DNA of 64,000 nucleotides from Faecalibacter bovis (GTDB lineage Bacteria; Bacteroidota; Bacteroidia; Flavobacteriales; Weeksellaceae): NCBI RefSeq assembly GCF_017948305.1, contig NZ_CP072842.1, positions 1,928,501 to 1,992,500 of the forward strand, read 5' to 3'. Shown piece by piece: positions 8,589 to 18,572 of this stretch (position 1 is its first letter; each line of letters starts with the position of its first letter). The notes under the pieces were generated by a model. It saw only the letters and a program-made list of their open reading frames with translations, ran no database searches and was not told where the DNA came from. The position numbers and the translations under genes were made by a program.

Positions 8589-9315
8589 TTTCAACATAAA
8601 ATATTTTAAGATGTATTGGATAGGAATAATTTTTCTATTCAGTACATTTTTATACGCACAAAGTGCACCTTTAATTATTGAACAAATTCATTCAAAAGTA
8701 TTTGTTCATTCTACTTTTAATACATTTAATGGGAAGCAATATGCAGCTAATGGAATGTATTTAGTAACAAAAAAAGGAATTGTTCTATTTGATACACCTT
8801 GGGATAAAACCCAATATCAACCGATTTTAGATTCAATACAGAAAAAACATCTGTTACCAGTAATTGCTGTATTTGCTTCTCATTCTCATGAAGATCGAGC
8901 AGGTGGATTTGAATATTACAATAAAATGGGAATTCCAACTTATGCAACAAAAGAGACGAACTCTATTTTAAAAGCTAATGGAAAAGCGATTGCAACAAAT
9001 GTAATTGAATTAGGTAAAAATTATAAAATTGGAGGTGAACGTTTCATAATTGAATATTTTGGGAAAGGACACACATCTGACAATACGGTCGTTTGGTTAC
9101 CCAAATATCAAATTTTAAATGGTGGTTGTTTAGTGAAAAGTACAGATGCCACAGATTTAGGATATATTGGAGAAGCTGATGTAAATGCTTGGCCAAAGAC
9201 GATTCAAAAATTAATGAATCAATATCCAAAAATCAAGTTAGTAATTGCTGGACATGACAATTGGAAAATGCAAGGACATTTAGAACATACCTTAAAACTT
9301 TTAAATCAGAATTAA
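8578..9315 (+). CDS. blaEBR-like: Subclass B1 metallo-beta-lactamase, EBR-like
   Basis: About 245 residues. All B1 zinc ligands are visible: HSHEDR (the H-x-H-x-D motif), GKGHTSDN (third histidine), NGGCLVKS (the cysteine) and IAGHDNW (last histidine). These enzymes hydrolyse penicillins, cephalosporins and carbapenems in the periplasm. The hydrophobic MYWIGIIFLFSTFLYAQ is the signal peptide; the ATG at 8578 adds a charged n-region, TTG at 8575 and ATG at 8611 are alternatives. The protein resembles the chromosomal EBR enzymes of Empedobacter from memory. The start overlaps aguB, and aguA begins one base after its stop, so it is expressed within the polyamine operon. Confidence 0.92.
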   Translation: MKINFNIKYFKMYWIGIIFLFSTFLYAQSAPLIIEQIHSKVFVHSTFNTFNGKQYAANGMYLVTKKGIVLFDTPWDKTQYQPILDSIQKKHLLPVIAVFASHSHEDRAGGFEYYNKMGIPTYATKETNSILKANGKAIATNVIELGKNYKIGGERFIIEYFGKGHTSDNTVVWLPKYQILNGGCLVKSTDATDLGYIGEADVNAWPKTIQKLMNQYPKIKLVIAGHDNWKMQGHLEHTLKLLNQN

Positions 9316-9316
9316 A

Positions 9317-10378
9317 TTGAACACAATAGATACATCAAAATTTCCTAAAGATTTAGGTTATCGTTTCCCGGCTGAATGGGAAGAGCACGAAGCAACGTGG
9401 TTATCTTGGCCACACAAAGAAGAATCTTGGCCAGATCGTATTCACTTAATTTATCCAGCATACGCGCAATTTATTGCTGAATTATCAAAAGGTGAGAAAG
9501 TTCGCATCAATGTGAAAGATGAAGAAATGAAAGCTTTTGCTTTATCACATATCGAAAAAACAGATGCAGATTTATCGCAAGTTGAATTTTACTTTTTTGA
9601 AACGAACGATGCATGGTGTCGCGATCACGGACCAGCTTTCTTAGTAAATAAGGAAAATACAGAAAATCCTAAAGTAATTGTAGATTGGGGATTTAATGCG
9701 TGGGGAGGAAAATATCCGCCATTCGAAAATGACGATGTGATTCCAACTAAAATTGGAGAAGCATTTAATCTTCCAGTTTTCTATCCAGGAATTATTATGG
9801 AAGGTGGTTCAGTAGAATTCAATGGTAAAAATACGTTGATGACTTCTAAATCTTGTTTATTAAACGAGAATCGTAATCCAGAATATTCGCAAGAGCAAAT
9901 TGAAGAATTCTTAAGAAATTACTACGGTGTTTCTCAAATTCTTTGGGTGGAAGATGGAATCGTGGGCGATGATACAGATGGACACATTGATGATACGATT
10001 CGTTTCGTGAATGAAGATACGGTTTTAACCGTTGTAGAAGAAGATGAAAATGATGATAACTACGAGTTATTACAAGTAAATCTTCGTCAGTTACAAGAAA
10101 TGAAATTAGAAGATGGTCGTCCGTTAAATATTATCGAATTACCAATGCCAGATGGTGTTTACTGCGAAGGCGAGCGTTTACCAGCATCTTATGCGAATTT
10201 CTACATTGCTAATAAATCAGTTATAGTACCAACATATCGTTGTGCAAAAGACGAAATTGCATTAGAAATTATTCAAAAATGTTTCCCAGATCGTAAAGTC
10301 GTAGGAATTGATTCTACAGACATTATTTGGGGATTAGGATCTTTCCACTGTTTAAGTCAGCAAGAACCAAAATTATAA
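9317..10378 (+). CDS. aguA: Agmatine deiminase
   Basis: A 353-residue member of the agmatine deiminase/peptidyl-arginine deiminase family. It shows WLSWPHKEESWP at the front, NDAWCRDHGPAF, MEGGSVEFNG, DTDGHIDD and the catalytic cysteine in GSFHCLSQQEP. It converts agmatine to N-carbamoylputrescine and ammonia, the substrate of the aguB product encoded two genes upstream. The start appears to be TTG at 9317, one base after the beta-lactamase stop codon. A terminator follows. Confidence 0.93.
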   Translation: MNTIDTSKFPKDLGYRFPAEWEEHEATWLSWPHKEESWPDRIHLIYPAYAQFIAELSKGEKVRINVKDEEMKAFALSHIEKTDADLSQVEFYFFETNDAWCRDHGPAFLVNKENTENPKVIVDWGFNAWGGKYPPFENDDVIPTKIGEAFNLPVFYPGIIMEGGSVEFNGKNTLMTSKSCLLNENRNPEYSQEQIEEFLRNYYGVSQILWVEDGIVGDDTDGHIDDTIRFVNEDTVLTVVEEDENDDNYELLQVNLRQLQEMKLEDGRPLNIIELPMPDGVYCEGERLPASYANFYIANKSVIVPTYRCAKDEIALEIIQKCFPDRKVVGIDSTDIIWGLGSFHCLSQQEPKL

Positions 10379-10382
10379 TATT

Positions 10383-10412
10383 AAATCCGATTCGAAAGAG
10401 TCGGATTTTTTT
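10383..10412 (+). terminator. Terminator of the agu operon
   Basis: The stem AAATCCGA / TCGGATTT is followed by a run of eight or more T, five bases after the aguA stop codon. Confidence 0.85.
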
Positions 10413-10415
10413 TAT

Positions 10416-10443
10416 AAAAAAAATCCTCACCATTTTGATGAGG
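10416..10443 (-). terminator. Terminator of the phosphodiesterase gene
   Basis: The stem CCTCA...TGAGG is preceded on the + strand by an A-run, giving a hairpin and T-run for the minus-strand gene ending at 10479. Confidence 0.7.
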
Positions 10444-10478
10444 AAGATTATAAGACTTGAGGAGTTTTAAAAACGTTT

Positions 10479-11246
10479 TTATTTATTCGATAATTTTTGT
10501 TTTAGCGTTAATGGTTCGTCTGTTGAGATATATTGTATTTTCTGGTCAATCATTTCTTTCATCACATCTTCTTTATTTACAGTCCATGTATTTGTAATTA
10601 AACCAAGATCGTTCGCTTCTTTTATCCAAGATGGATTTTTCTGAAAAATTTTATAATTATAATCAATTCCGTCCCAACTTTTTTCTTTGACTTCTTTCGG
10701 CGATAAATCTCCATTTAAGTAAGAAACTAAAGCTTTCGGATTTTGCATTTTAACTTGATCACAAATATTTTTACTGAAAGAAATATATTCAACTTGTTCA
10801 GCTAATTTCAGTTCATTTACTAATTGAATAATTTCCTTTACAGCTTTATTTTCACGGTTTAAATCTTGATGAGATTTAACTTCAAGGATTAATTTTAAAT
10901 GAGGATATTTTTTTCCTTCAATCAAATATTCTTTTAAAGTTGGAAGAATTTCACCGTTTTTTAATGTGAAATTTTTTACATCTGAATAATTCGAGGTTTC
11001 AATAACAACTCCGTTTACATCATGATCGTGGTTCACAATTAGAACATCATCTTTCGTGATATGAATATCTAATTCACTTCCATAAAAGTTTTCTTTAGCA
11101 GCTTCTTGTAAAGCTTTTATTGAATTTTGAGCATTATTTTCAGTTTTCCAAAAACCTCTATGTGCAATTATTTGTGTCGTTTGTCCTTTCACAGTTGTAT
11201 AACTTGTTATTAATATAACAACTCCGGCAATTATTTGTTTTATCAT
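10479..11246 (-). CDS. Glycerophosphodiester phosphodiesterase family protein
   Basis: A 255-residue exported protein (signal MIKQIIAGVVILITSYTTVK). The GDPD motifs are present: IIAHRGFWKTENN with the catalytic H and R, then SELDIHITKDDVLIVNHDHD with the metal-binding E and D and the second catalytic H. Later strands LKLILEVKSH and TNTWTVN follow the TIM-barrel order. Enzymes of this family split glycerophosphodiesters into glycerol-3-phosphate and an alcohol. It is divergent from the metallophosphoesterase gene, which may point to shared phosphate scavenging. Confidence 0.9.
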   Translation of the reverse strand: MIKQIIAGVVILITSYTTVKGQTTQIIAHRGFWKTENNAQNSIKALQEAAKENFYGSELDIHITKDDVLIVNHDHDVNGVVIETSNYSDVKNFTLKNGEILPTLKEYLIEGKKYPHLKLILEVKSHQDLNRENKAVKEIIQLVNELKLAEQVEYISFSKNICDQVKMQNPKALVSYLNGDLSPKEVKEKSWDGIDYNYKIFQKNPSWIKEANDLGLITNTWTVNKEDVMKEMIDQKIQYISTDEPLTLKQKLSNK

Positions 11247-11396
11247 TTTCTGTTAAATTCTAATGCAAATGTATTAGACAAATTCTATCAAAAAAATCTG
11301 AAAATGATTAACAACAATTATTTAAAATAGAGTTAATACTAAGTTAATACAAGTGCCAATACTTATTTACAAATTTGCTTCAGTTAAAAACAACAC

Positions 11397-12959
11397 ATGA
11401 AAAAGAGATTATTTACATTATCAATTTTATTCGCAGGATTATTTGTCAATGCACAAGAAGTAGCAAGAGGAATTGTTTACGAAGACATTAATAAAAACGG
11501 AATTTTAGATAAAAAAGAAAAAGGTTTGCCAAATGTTTTGGTGAGTAATGGAGTTGATATTGCAAAAACAAATTTAAAAGGTGAATATGAAATTACAGTA
11601 ACGGATGAAACTGTTTTATTTGTAATTAAACCATCAAATTATCAATTATCTGTTTTAAAAGATCAATTACCACAATCTTATTACATACATAAACCGAATG
11701 GTTCTCCTGAATTAAAATATGGAGGAAGTAAGCCAACTGGAAAATTACCAAAATCAATCAACTTTGGATTGATTCCAACTCCTGAAAGAAAAGAATTTTC
11801 GGCGTTAGTTTTCGGAGATCCACAAGCTTATAATTTAGATGAGGTTGATTATTTTTCTCGTGGAATCGTTGATGAATTAAAAGGCATCAAAAATATGGTT
11901 TTCGGAATTTCATTGGGTGATTTAGTTGGTGATGATTTGGTTTTACATCAGCCATATATCAAAGCGGTCAAAGAAATTGGAATTCCGTGGTACAACGTAA
12001 TGGGAAATCATGATATGGATTATGATGCGAAAGAAGATAAGTACAGTGACGATACTTTTGAACAAAATTTTGGTCCAGCCAATTATTCTTTTAATGTAGG
12101 CGACGCACATTTTATTGTATTAGACGATATTTTATATCCAGATCCACGTGATGGTAAAAGTTATTGGGGTGGATTTAGAGAAGATCAGTTAAAATTTATC
12201 GAAAACGATTTGAAACATGTAGCAAAAGATAAATTAATTGTTTTAGCTTTTCATATTCCATTGTTTCACGAAAATGAAGATAATTTTAAAGATGGACATC
12301 GTCAACGTTTATTCGACTTGTTAAAAGATTATCCAAATACGGTTTCAATTTCTGCACATACACATATCCAGCAGCAATTATATTATGGTAGAAATGAGGG
12401 TTGGAAACAAGAAAAACCTCATCACGAATTTAATGTTGGTACAACTTCAGGGGATTGGTATTCAGGTCAAAAAGATGAAAAAGGTGTGCCTGTTTCAACA
12501 ATGCGAGATGGTACACCAAAAGGTTACGCGATTTTAAATATCAAAGGTAATCAGTATGATTTTGATTATAAAGTTGCCAATAAAAGAAGTGATTTCCAAA
12601 TGAATGTTTACAATACGAAGAAAGTTGTAGAAGGTTCTAAAAGTAAAGCCATGTTAATGGTGAATTTCTTTATGGGACAAAACGGAGATAAAGTTGAATA
12701 TCAGATTAATGGAGGCGAATGGAAATTAATGAATTACACGCCAGGAATTGATTATAATTACATGAAAACTATTATGGATTATGATGTAGATGCAGTAAAA
12801 TTTGATGGTAAAAGACCTTCTAATGCAGTAAAATCTACACATATTTGGTCGGATAGATTACCATCTAAAAAAGCTGGGAAATATAATATAACTATTCGTG
12901 CGACTGATAAATACGGAAAAGTGCATACAGCAACTTCAAATTACGAAGTGATTAAATAA
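11397..12959 (+). CDS. Secreted calcineurin-like metallophosphoesterase
   Basis: A 520-residue protein with a signal peptide (MKKRLFTLSILFAGLFVNAQ). An N-terminal beta-sandwich with DINKNGILDKKEKGLPNVLV (residues about 30-110) is the metallophosphatase N-domain. The catalytic domain has the phosphoesterase motifs in order: FGDPQ, GDLVGDD, GNHDMDYD, AFHIPLFH and SAHTHIQQ. A C-terminal beta domain follows. Substrates of this exported family in Bacteroidota are not known with certainty. It is divergent from the GDPD gene and 225 bases upstream of the SusC gene, with a terminator between. Confidence 0.88.
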   Translation: MKKRLFTLSILFAGLFVNAQEVARGIVYEDINKNGILDKKEKGLPNVLVSNGVDIAKTNLKGEYEITVTDETVLFVIKPSNYQLSVLKDQLPQSYYIHKPNGSPELKYGGSKPTGKLPKSINFGLIPTPERKEFSALVFGDPQAYNLDEVDYFSRGIVDELKGIKNMVFGISLGDLVGDDLVLHQPYIKAVKEIGIPWYNVMGNHDMDYDAKEDKYSDDTFEQNFGPANYSFNVGDAHFIVLDDILYPDPRDGKSYWGGFREDQLKFIENDLKHVAKDKLIVLAFHIPLFHENEDNFKDGHRQRLFDLLKDYPNTVSISAHTHIQQQLYYGRNEGWKQEKPHHEFNVGTTSGDWYSGQKDEKGVPVSTMRDGTPKGYAILNIKGNQYDFDYKVANKRSDFQMNVYNTKKVVEGSKSKAMLMVNFFMGQNGDKVEYQINGGEWKLMNYTPGIDYNYMKTIMDYDVDAVKFDGKRPSNAVKSTHIWSDRLPSKKAGKYNITIRATDKYGKVHTATSNYEVIK

Positions 12960-12985
12960 AACTTTTAATACCCATCGTTTGTTTA

Positions 12986-13013
12986 TTAGCCTAGATTATT
13001 CTAGGCTTTTTTT
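12986..13013 (+). terminator. Terminator
   Basis: The stem AGCCTAGA / TCTAGGCT with loop TTAT is followed by a T-run. It ends the phosphoesterase transcript before the SusC promoter. Confidence 0.85.
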
Positions 13014-13125
13014 ATTATAAATAATGTAAAGTTTAAGTTATCAATAATTTTTTTTTGGATTCGTATTTAACGTTTAGTTAAGGAACTCTTAAAATTCAGT
13101 TAATCGTTATTGATTTTCGCCAAAA

Positions 13126-13133
13126 TAGATTTG
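13126..13133 (+). promoter_or_regulatory. Candidate -7 promoter element of susC
   Basis: TAGATTTG matches the Bacteroidota -7 consensus TAnnTTTG exactly and lies 50 bases ahead of the SusC start. No TTG stands at the ideal 19-base distance upstream, so the promoter is only partly supported. Confidence 0.4.
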
Positions 13134-13183
13134 TATCAGATTAATAACACACTCAGATAGGTATAAATTTAGTACTCTACAAG

Positions 13184-16100
13184 ATGAAAAAAAGACACAT
13201 TCCGATCGTTTTAGCATGTAGTATATTCTCGATGCAAATCGCTCAAGCGGAAATTAATGCTAACTCAATCAAAACTGATTTTTCTATTAACGAACAAGGC
13301 CCAATTAAAGGTCGCATTACAGATGCAGATGGATTTGGAGTTGCGGATGCTGAAGTACGAATTATAGGTACAGATTATGTTGCATATACAAACACAGATG
13401 GTTTTTTCGATTTTGGAATACATGTTCCAAACTCAAAAATTTTAGTTGTATCATTAGAGCATAACGATCTAGAAATTGATGTTCCAGCAAATGGAATCAT
13501 TAATAGAACTTTACAAAAGCCAGAAGTAAATCAGTTATCAGAAGTTGTCGTTACAGCTTTAGGTATTAAACGTGAAGAACGAAAATTAGGTTTCTCTCAA
13601 CAAACCATTGGTTCAGACGAATTATCAACAGCCGAAGCTACCAATTGGTCTTCAGGTTTAAAGGGGAAAGTTGCAGGTTTACAAATTACGTCTGCTTCAT
13701 CTGGTCCAATTAATTCGCAAGGAATAAAATTAAGAGGTAACAATTCATTAGATCAATCAAAAAATTACGCTTTAATTGTAATTGACGGTGTTCCAATGAG
13801 TACAGAAATGACTTCTTCTGGAAACGATACAGCTTATATGGGCGATGATTCTCCTATCGATTTTGGTAATGCATTATCAGAAATTAATCAAAATGATATA
13901 GAAAGTGTTACTGTTTTAAAAGGTCCTGCAGCTGCAGCTTTATATGGTTCTCGTGCTGCAAATGGTGCCTTAATTATTACCACAAAAGCAGGAAATAAAA
14001 AAAATAAATTAGGTGTTGAATTAAAATCTACTTACTCCGTTGAAGTTGTAAATAATTGGCCAGATTATCAATATGAATATGGTCAAGGAACAGGAAAACA
14101 ATTTGATTCAAATGGTAATCCGTACTATTCTTTTGGTCGTTCGGATGATGGACCTAGTACTTCTTCAACATCTTCAGCATTCGGACCTCGTTTTGATGGA
14201 CAAATGTTTTATCAATACGATCCAAATCTGCAAGGAGTAGGACTAGAGCGTACGCCTTGGGTGCCTTATAGAGATACGCACAAAAGTTATTGGAACACTG
14301 GATTTAATAGTCATAACTCCGTTACATTATCAGGTGGTGGTGATCAAGGAAGTTTCAGAGCATCTTTAGGACATTTAAAGAATACTTGGATTATGCCAAA
14401 TACAGGTTACGAAAATTATACAGCCTCTTTAAATGGAAATTATAAATTATCAGACCGCATCACTGTTTCGTCGGTAGTGAATTATACGCGTAAAACTTCA
14501 GACAATTTACCAAGTACAGGTTACAACAACGGATCGATTGCTTATTTTATGATTATGCATTCGCCTAATGTAAATATCGATTGGTACAAACCACGTTGGA
14601 AACAAGGTTTTGAAGGGGTACAAATGATTCGACCTTTTAGTTCGTACATCGATAACCCTTATGTTATTGCTTATGAAGCAGTAAATCCTATGCGTAGTAC
14701 GCAGGTTGTAGGAAATATGAAAGCGGATATCAAACTAGCGAAGAATTTCAATTTAATGGTTCGTGGAGCTGTAAATTCTTTCAATCAATTTCGTGAACAA
14801 AAACGTCCTTTCGATTTAAATCGTTCGCCTCAAGGAAGCTACAGAAGACAAGATATTACGAAGATGGAATCTAACATTGATTTCTTATTCAATTATTCTA
14901 CTAAAATTGGAGAAAATTTTACAGTTGATGCAAACTTTGGAGGTAATCGGTTAAATTATGAATACACGAGTGTTAGTGCAATCGCAGATCAATTAAGTAC
15001 GCCAGGAATTTATAAATTAACAAATTCATTAAACCCAGTTCGTACCGTAACTGCTGATGCTTACAAAAAAGTTAATTCGTTATATGGAATGTTATCTTTT
15101 GGTTGGAAAAATCAAATCTTTGTAGATATTACAGGTCGTAACGATTGGTCATCAACATTACCAGAACATAACAATTCTTTCTTCTATCCGTCGGTTACAA
15201 CAAGTTTTATTTTATCAGATATTTTCGATATCAAAGGTCCTTTTGATTACATTAAATACCGCGCAGCATTTGCACAAGTAGGTAATGATACAGAGCCTTA
15301 CAGAACGAGTAAATACTACGATACATCAGAATTTAGTTCAGCAAACGAAGTCGCTAATACATTATATAATATTGATTTAAAACCAGAAATTGTTACATCT
15401 TGGGAAACAGGTATTGAATTACAAATGTTCAAGAAACGTTTAGGGTTAGATTTCACAGTTTACCAACAAAATACAGATAATCAAATTTTACGTGTTCCGA
15501 CAGATCCAACTTCAGGATATTCTTACCGATTCATTAACGGTGGAGAAATTAGAAATCGTGGAATTGAAATCGCAGCGAATGTAACTCCTGTAAAATCGAA
15601 AAATTTCCGTTGGGATATAAACATGAACTGGTCTACGAACGAAAATACTGTAATGTCATTATCTGACGGAGTAGAAGGGAACCAACAAACGATTGCAACT
15701 GCAGGTACTGTTTCTATGATCGCAATTCCAGGTCAATCTTCAACTGCATTATACGGTTATAAATTTGTAAGAAACGAACACGGACAAATTATTTACGATC
15801 CAAATACAGGTTTACCAGTTCGACCAACTGAAATAGAATATGTTGGTGATGCAACACCAGATTGGAGAGCAGGAATTACAAATAGTTTTAAATATAAAAA
15901 TTTACGTTTTAGTTTCACATTTGATGGGCAATATGGTGGAATTGTTTATTCGCAATCGTACCACAAATTAATGGAACAAGGAAAATTAAAAGATTCATTA
16001 CCTGGTCGTGAAGATGGATTTATTGTTGGTGATGGTGTAATTTTAAATCCAGATGGTTCATACTCACCAAATACAAAACAAGTAGATTTAGCAACATATT

Positions 16101-16393
16101 ATGGTGATTATTATCGTCGTGCAAATGTAGAATCTAACTCTTTTGATGCGTCGTATGTAAAGTTAAGAGAAGTAAGTTTTACGTATGATTTTCCTAAGAA
16201 GTTGATTGACAAAACAGGCTTATCAAATTTATCCTTAACTGCTTTTGGTCGTGATTTATTTATCATCAGTGATTTCCCACTTTACGATCCAGAAACCGCT
16301 GCATTAAACGGAAACACGTATGTTCCAGGAGTAGAAATGGGACAGATGCCATCAACAGCGACATACGGAATTACTTTAAAAGCTTCTTTCTAA
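13184..16393 (+). CDS. SusC/RagA family TonB-linked outer membrane transporter
   Basis: A 1069-residue outer-membrane protein. After the signal peptide (ending IAQA) comes a carboxypeptidase-like regulatory domain (GPIKGRITDADGFGVADAEV), then the SusC signature LSEVVVTALGIKREERK, a plug with LRGNNSL and VIDGVPM, and ESVTVLKGPAAAALYGSRAA. The remaining 800 residues are beta-barrel, ending in an aromatic residue (LKASF). It imports oligosaccharides or peptides together with the SusD partner encoded 18 bases downstream. No glycosidase lies next to the pair, so the substrate cannot be named. Confidence 0.95.
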   Translation: MKKRHIPIVLACSIFSMQIAQAEINANSIKTDFSINEQGPIKGRITDADGFGVADAEVRIIGTDYVAYTNTDGFFDFGIHVPNSKILVVSLEHNDLEIDVPANGIINRTLQKPEVNQLSEVVVTALGIKREERKLGFSQQTIGSDELSTAEATNWSSGLKGKVAGLQITSASSGPINSQGIKLRGNNSLDQSKNYALIVIDGVPMSTEMTSSGNDTAYMGDDSPIDFGNALSEINQNDIESVTVLKGPAAAALYGSRAANGALIITTKAGNKKNKLGVELKSTYSVEVVNNWPDYQYEYGQGTGKQFDSNGNPYYSFGRSDDGPSTSSTSSAFGPRFDGQMFYQYDPNLQGVGLERTPWVPYRDTHKSYWNTGFNSHNSVTLSGGGDQGSFRASLGHLKNTWIMPNTGYENYTASLNGNYKLSDRITVSSVVNYTRKTSDNLPSTGYNNGSIAYFMIMHSPNVNIDWYKPRWKQGFEGVQMIRPFSSYIDNPYVIAYEAVNPMRSTQVVGNMKADIKLAKNFNLMVRGAVNSFNQFREQKRPFDLNRSPQGSYRRQDITKMESNIDFLFNYSTKIGENFTVDANFGGNRLNYEYTSVSAIADQLSTPGIYKLTNSLNPVRTVTADAYKKVNSLYGMLSFGWKNQIFVDITGRNDWSSTLPEHNNSFFYPSVTTSFILSDIFDIKGPFDYIKYRAAFAQVGNDTEPYRTSKYYDTSEFSSANEVANTLYNIDLKPEIVTSWETGIELQMFKKRLGLDFTVYQQNTDNQILRVPTDPTSGYSYRFINGGEIRNRGIEIAANVTPVKSKNFRWDINMNWSTNENTVMSLSDGVEGNQQTIATAGTVSMIAIPGQSSTALYGYKFVRNEHGQIIYDPNTGLPVRPTEIEYVGDATPDWRAGITNSFKYKNLRFSFTFDGQYGGIVYSQSYHKLMEQGKLKDSLPGREDGFIVGDGVILNPDGSYSPNTKQVDLATYYGDYYRRANVESNSFDASYVKLREVSFTYDFPKKLIDKTGLSNLSLTAFGRDLFIISDFPLYDPETAALNGNTYVPGVEMGQMPSTATYGITLKASF

Positions 16394-16411
16394 TCCATTA
16401 GATTTTACACA

Positions 16412-17851
16412 ATGAAAAAATATACATTCTCAATTTTAGCCGCTTTAGCCTTTACTTTTTCAGTCACTTCATGTACAGAAGATTTTGAGGAAACTAACGT
16501 TAATCCAAACTTGATTTCAGAAATTACAGCTGGTTCAGTTTTAAATCCTGTAATATATAATATGGTAAGTAACAATACATCCAAAAATTATGATATTACA
16601 GCGCAATTAATGCAAGTTCACATCCCTTTTCCTAGTAATGCGTTAGGTGTTCATCGTTACGACATCACACAAGCAACAGGTAATTCTACTTGGTCAACGA
16701 CTTACAACAATTTAATTAATTTAGAAGAAATGTTGAAAGTAAGCCGCGAAAATGGTGATGTAAATTACGAAGCTATTGCTTTAACATTACGTGCGTGGAT
16801 GATGTCTAATTTAACAGATATGTTCGGAGATGTTCCTTTTAGCGAAGCTGGACAGGGAGAGTTAGGTAATTTTACACCAAAATTTGATTCTCAACAAGAA
16901 ATTTATACCGCATTATTATCAGATTTAGAAAATGCAAATGGACTATATCAAAATAGTTTGGGTATGAAATATGGTGCTGATATTTTGTTTAATGGAGATA
17001 TTACGAAATGGAAAAAATTTACCAATTCATTACACTTGAGATTATTGTTACGCGTATCGAATAAAGCTGAAATGAACGCGTTCCAAAAAATGATAGCTAT
17101 TTTAAACGATCCAGCTACATATCCAATTTTTACATCAAATCTTGATGCAGCTGTTTTACAAGTTACAGGAATTTCTCCTAATGTTTCGCCTTGGCAACGT
17201 GAACAAGATTATCGTGATAACCGTGCTTTTGCATCGTTTTTTATCAATAATTTAAATGAAATTAATGATCCGCGTTTAGCTAAATTTACAACACATGCAA
17301 CGGATAATAATGGTATTTCAATTGGATACAAAGGAGTTGATGCAGCTTATGAAGGAAACAGTTCTCAATTCGATTTTACACCATCTCGTCCAAATACAGA
17401 TTTTGTAATGGAACCAATGAAATTGGTTTTAATGTCTTATGCTGAGGTTGAATTTATAAAAGCTGAATTGGCACAAAAAGGATTCTATACAGATGCAGAA
17501 ACTCATTATACAAATGGAGTAAAAGCTGCAATTTCTATGTGGACAGATCATGAACCAACAGAAGAATATTTAGCGCATGAAAAAGTTGCTTATAACGGAT
17601 CTTTAGAACAGATTATGACACAAAAATATTATGCTTTATTCTTTACAGATTATCAACAATGGTATGAATACAGAAGAACTGGATTTCCAGTTTTACCAAC
17701 AACAAATACAATGTTGAATAACAAAAAAGTTCCAAATCGATTATTATATCCAACTTCGGCACAAAATTTAAATACAGCAAATTATAATCAAGCAGTACAA
17801 AATATGGGTGGCGACCGTATAGATGTAAAAGTTTGGTGGGAAAATAACTAA
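16412..17851 (+). CDS. SusD/RagB family nutrient-binding lipoprotein
   Basis: A 479-residue lipoprotein (lipobox VTSC at residues 18-21, then TEDFEETNVNPN). The helical TPR-rich layout and the segments RAWMMSNLTDMFGDVPF, LFNGDITKWKKFTNSLHLRL and YEYRRTGFPVLP are typical of the SusD-like_2 type found with SusC transporters. It sits on the outer face of the outer membrane and hands substrate to the SusC barrel encoded just upstream; the two form an operon closed by a terminator. Confidence 0.93.
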   Translation: MKKYTFSILAALAFTFSVTSCTEDFEETNVNPNLISEITAGSVLNPVIYNMVSNNTSKNYDITAQLMQVHIPFPSNALGVHRYDITQATGNSTWSTTYNNLINLEEMLKVSRENGDVNYEAIALTLRAWMMSNLTDMFGDVPFSEAGQGELGNFTPKFDSQQEIYTALLSDLENANGLYQNSLGMKYGADILFNGDITKWKKFTNSLHLRLLLRVSNKAEMNAFQKMIAILNDPATYPIFTSNLDAAVLQVTGISPNVSPWQREQDYRDNRAFASFFINNLNEINDPRLAKFTTHATDNNGISIGYKGVDAAYEGNSSQFDFTPSRPNTDFVMEPMKLVLMSYAEVEFIKAELAQKGFYTDAETHYTNGVKAAISMWTDHEPTEEYLAHEKVAYNGSLEQIMTQKYYALFFTDYQQWYEYRRTGFPVLPTTNTMLNNKKVPNRLLYPTSAQNLNTANYNQAVQNMGGDRIDVKVWWENN

Positions 17852-17870
17852 AATGTTAGATTCAAAATAA

Positions 17871-17895
17871 AAGAGACCGGAAGGTCTCTTTTTTT
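17871..17895. terminator. Bidirectional terminator
   Basis: The stem AAGAGACC / GGTCTCTT with loop GGAA and a T-run lies between the SusD gene and the convergent DUF2314 gene. Confidence 0.85.
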
Positions 17896-18430
17896 ATGAA
17901 ATAGAATCTTGAAAACTCAAATTACTTTCTTTATCAAAAGCTTCTCGTTCTTGTGGATTCATACGTTCTCTAATTAATTTTAGCGTGTAACCACCACCAA
18001 TTAGTTGGTTACCATCAATCACCATCCAATCACTAATTAAATTCAATGGAATTTCAATAATATCATTCAATTTTACATCATTCGTATATTCGGGTTGATT
18101 GTCAACACGACCATAATATTTTCCATTTTCATTAACCACATCAACAACCCAAAGATGTTCTTTTCCGCCAGGATATAAAATTCCTATTTTAACAGCGAAA
18201 TATTTGTCTTCAGGATTTTCGATTTCCTCTTTAAAATCATCAAAAGTTAAACGAGCATCTTTTATTGCTTTATTCATTTCATCATCGTCATACTGAATTA
18301 AAGAAATCCCTTTTTTATCAAGATTTTTCTCTATTTCTTTTGTATTCTCAATCTGATTACAACCAAAAATTAGTGTAAAAAAAGCTAAAGCGAAAAAAGT
18401 TTTTGTTAATCGAAAATACTGTGTTTTCAT
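17894..18430 (-). CDS. DUF2314 domain lipoprotein
   Basis: A 178-residue lipoprotein (lipobox IFGC near residue 24). The DUF2314 domain occupies about residues 50-160: MNKAIKDARLTFDDF, FAVKIGI, GGKEHLWVVDV, YYGRVDNQPEY, and the C-terminal ISDWMVIDGNQLIGGGYTL. The biochemical role of DUF2314 is unknown; it is common in small single-domain proteins and toxin-immunity neighbourhoods, but here it stands alone. Confidence 0.85.
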   Translation of the reverse strand: MKTQYFRLTKTFFALAFFTLIFGCNQIENTKEIEKNLDKKGISLIQYDDDEMNKAIKDARLTFDDFKEEIENPEDKYFAVKIGILYPGGKEHLWVVDVVNENGKYYGRVDNQPEYTNDVKLNDIIEIPLNLISDWMVIDGNQLIGGGYTLKLIRERMNPQEREAFDKESNLSFQDSIS

Positions 18431-18572
18431 GTAGAGTAATTATCAAAATTTGATGTTCTAAATTTAAATGGTTTTTATTAATTATTTATTTCAAATTCAA
18501 AAAATTATTTACTTACAAGTGTTCATTTTTTTAATATCTTGATTTAGAATTAAAATTAAATGTATTTTCCTC

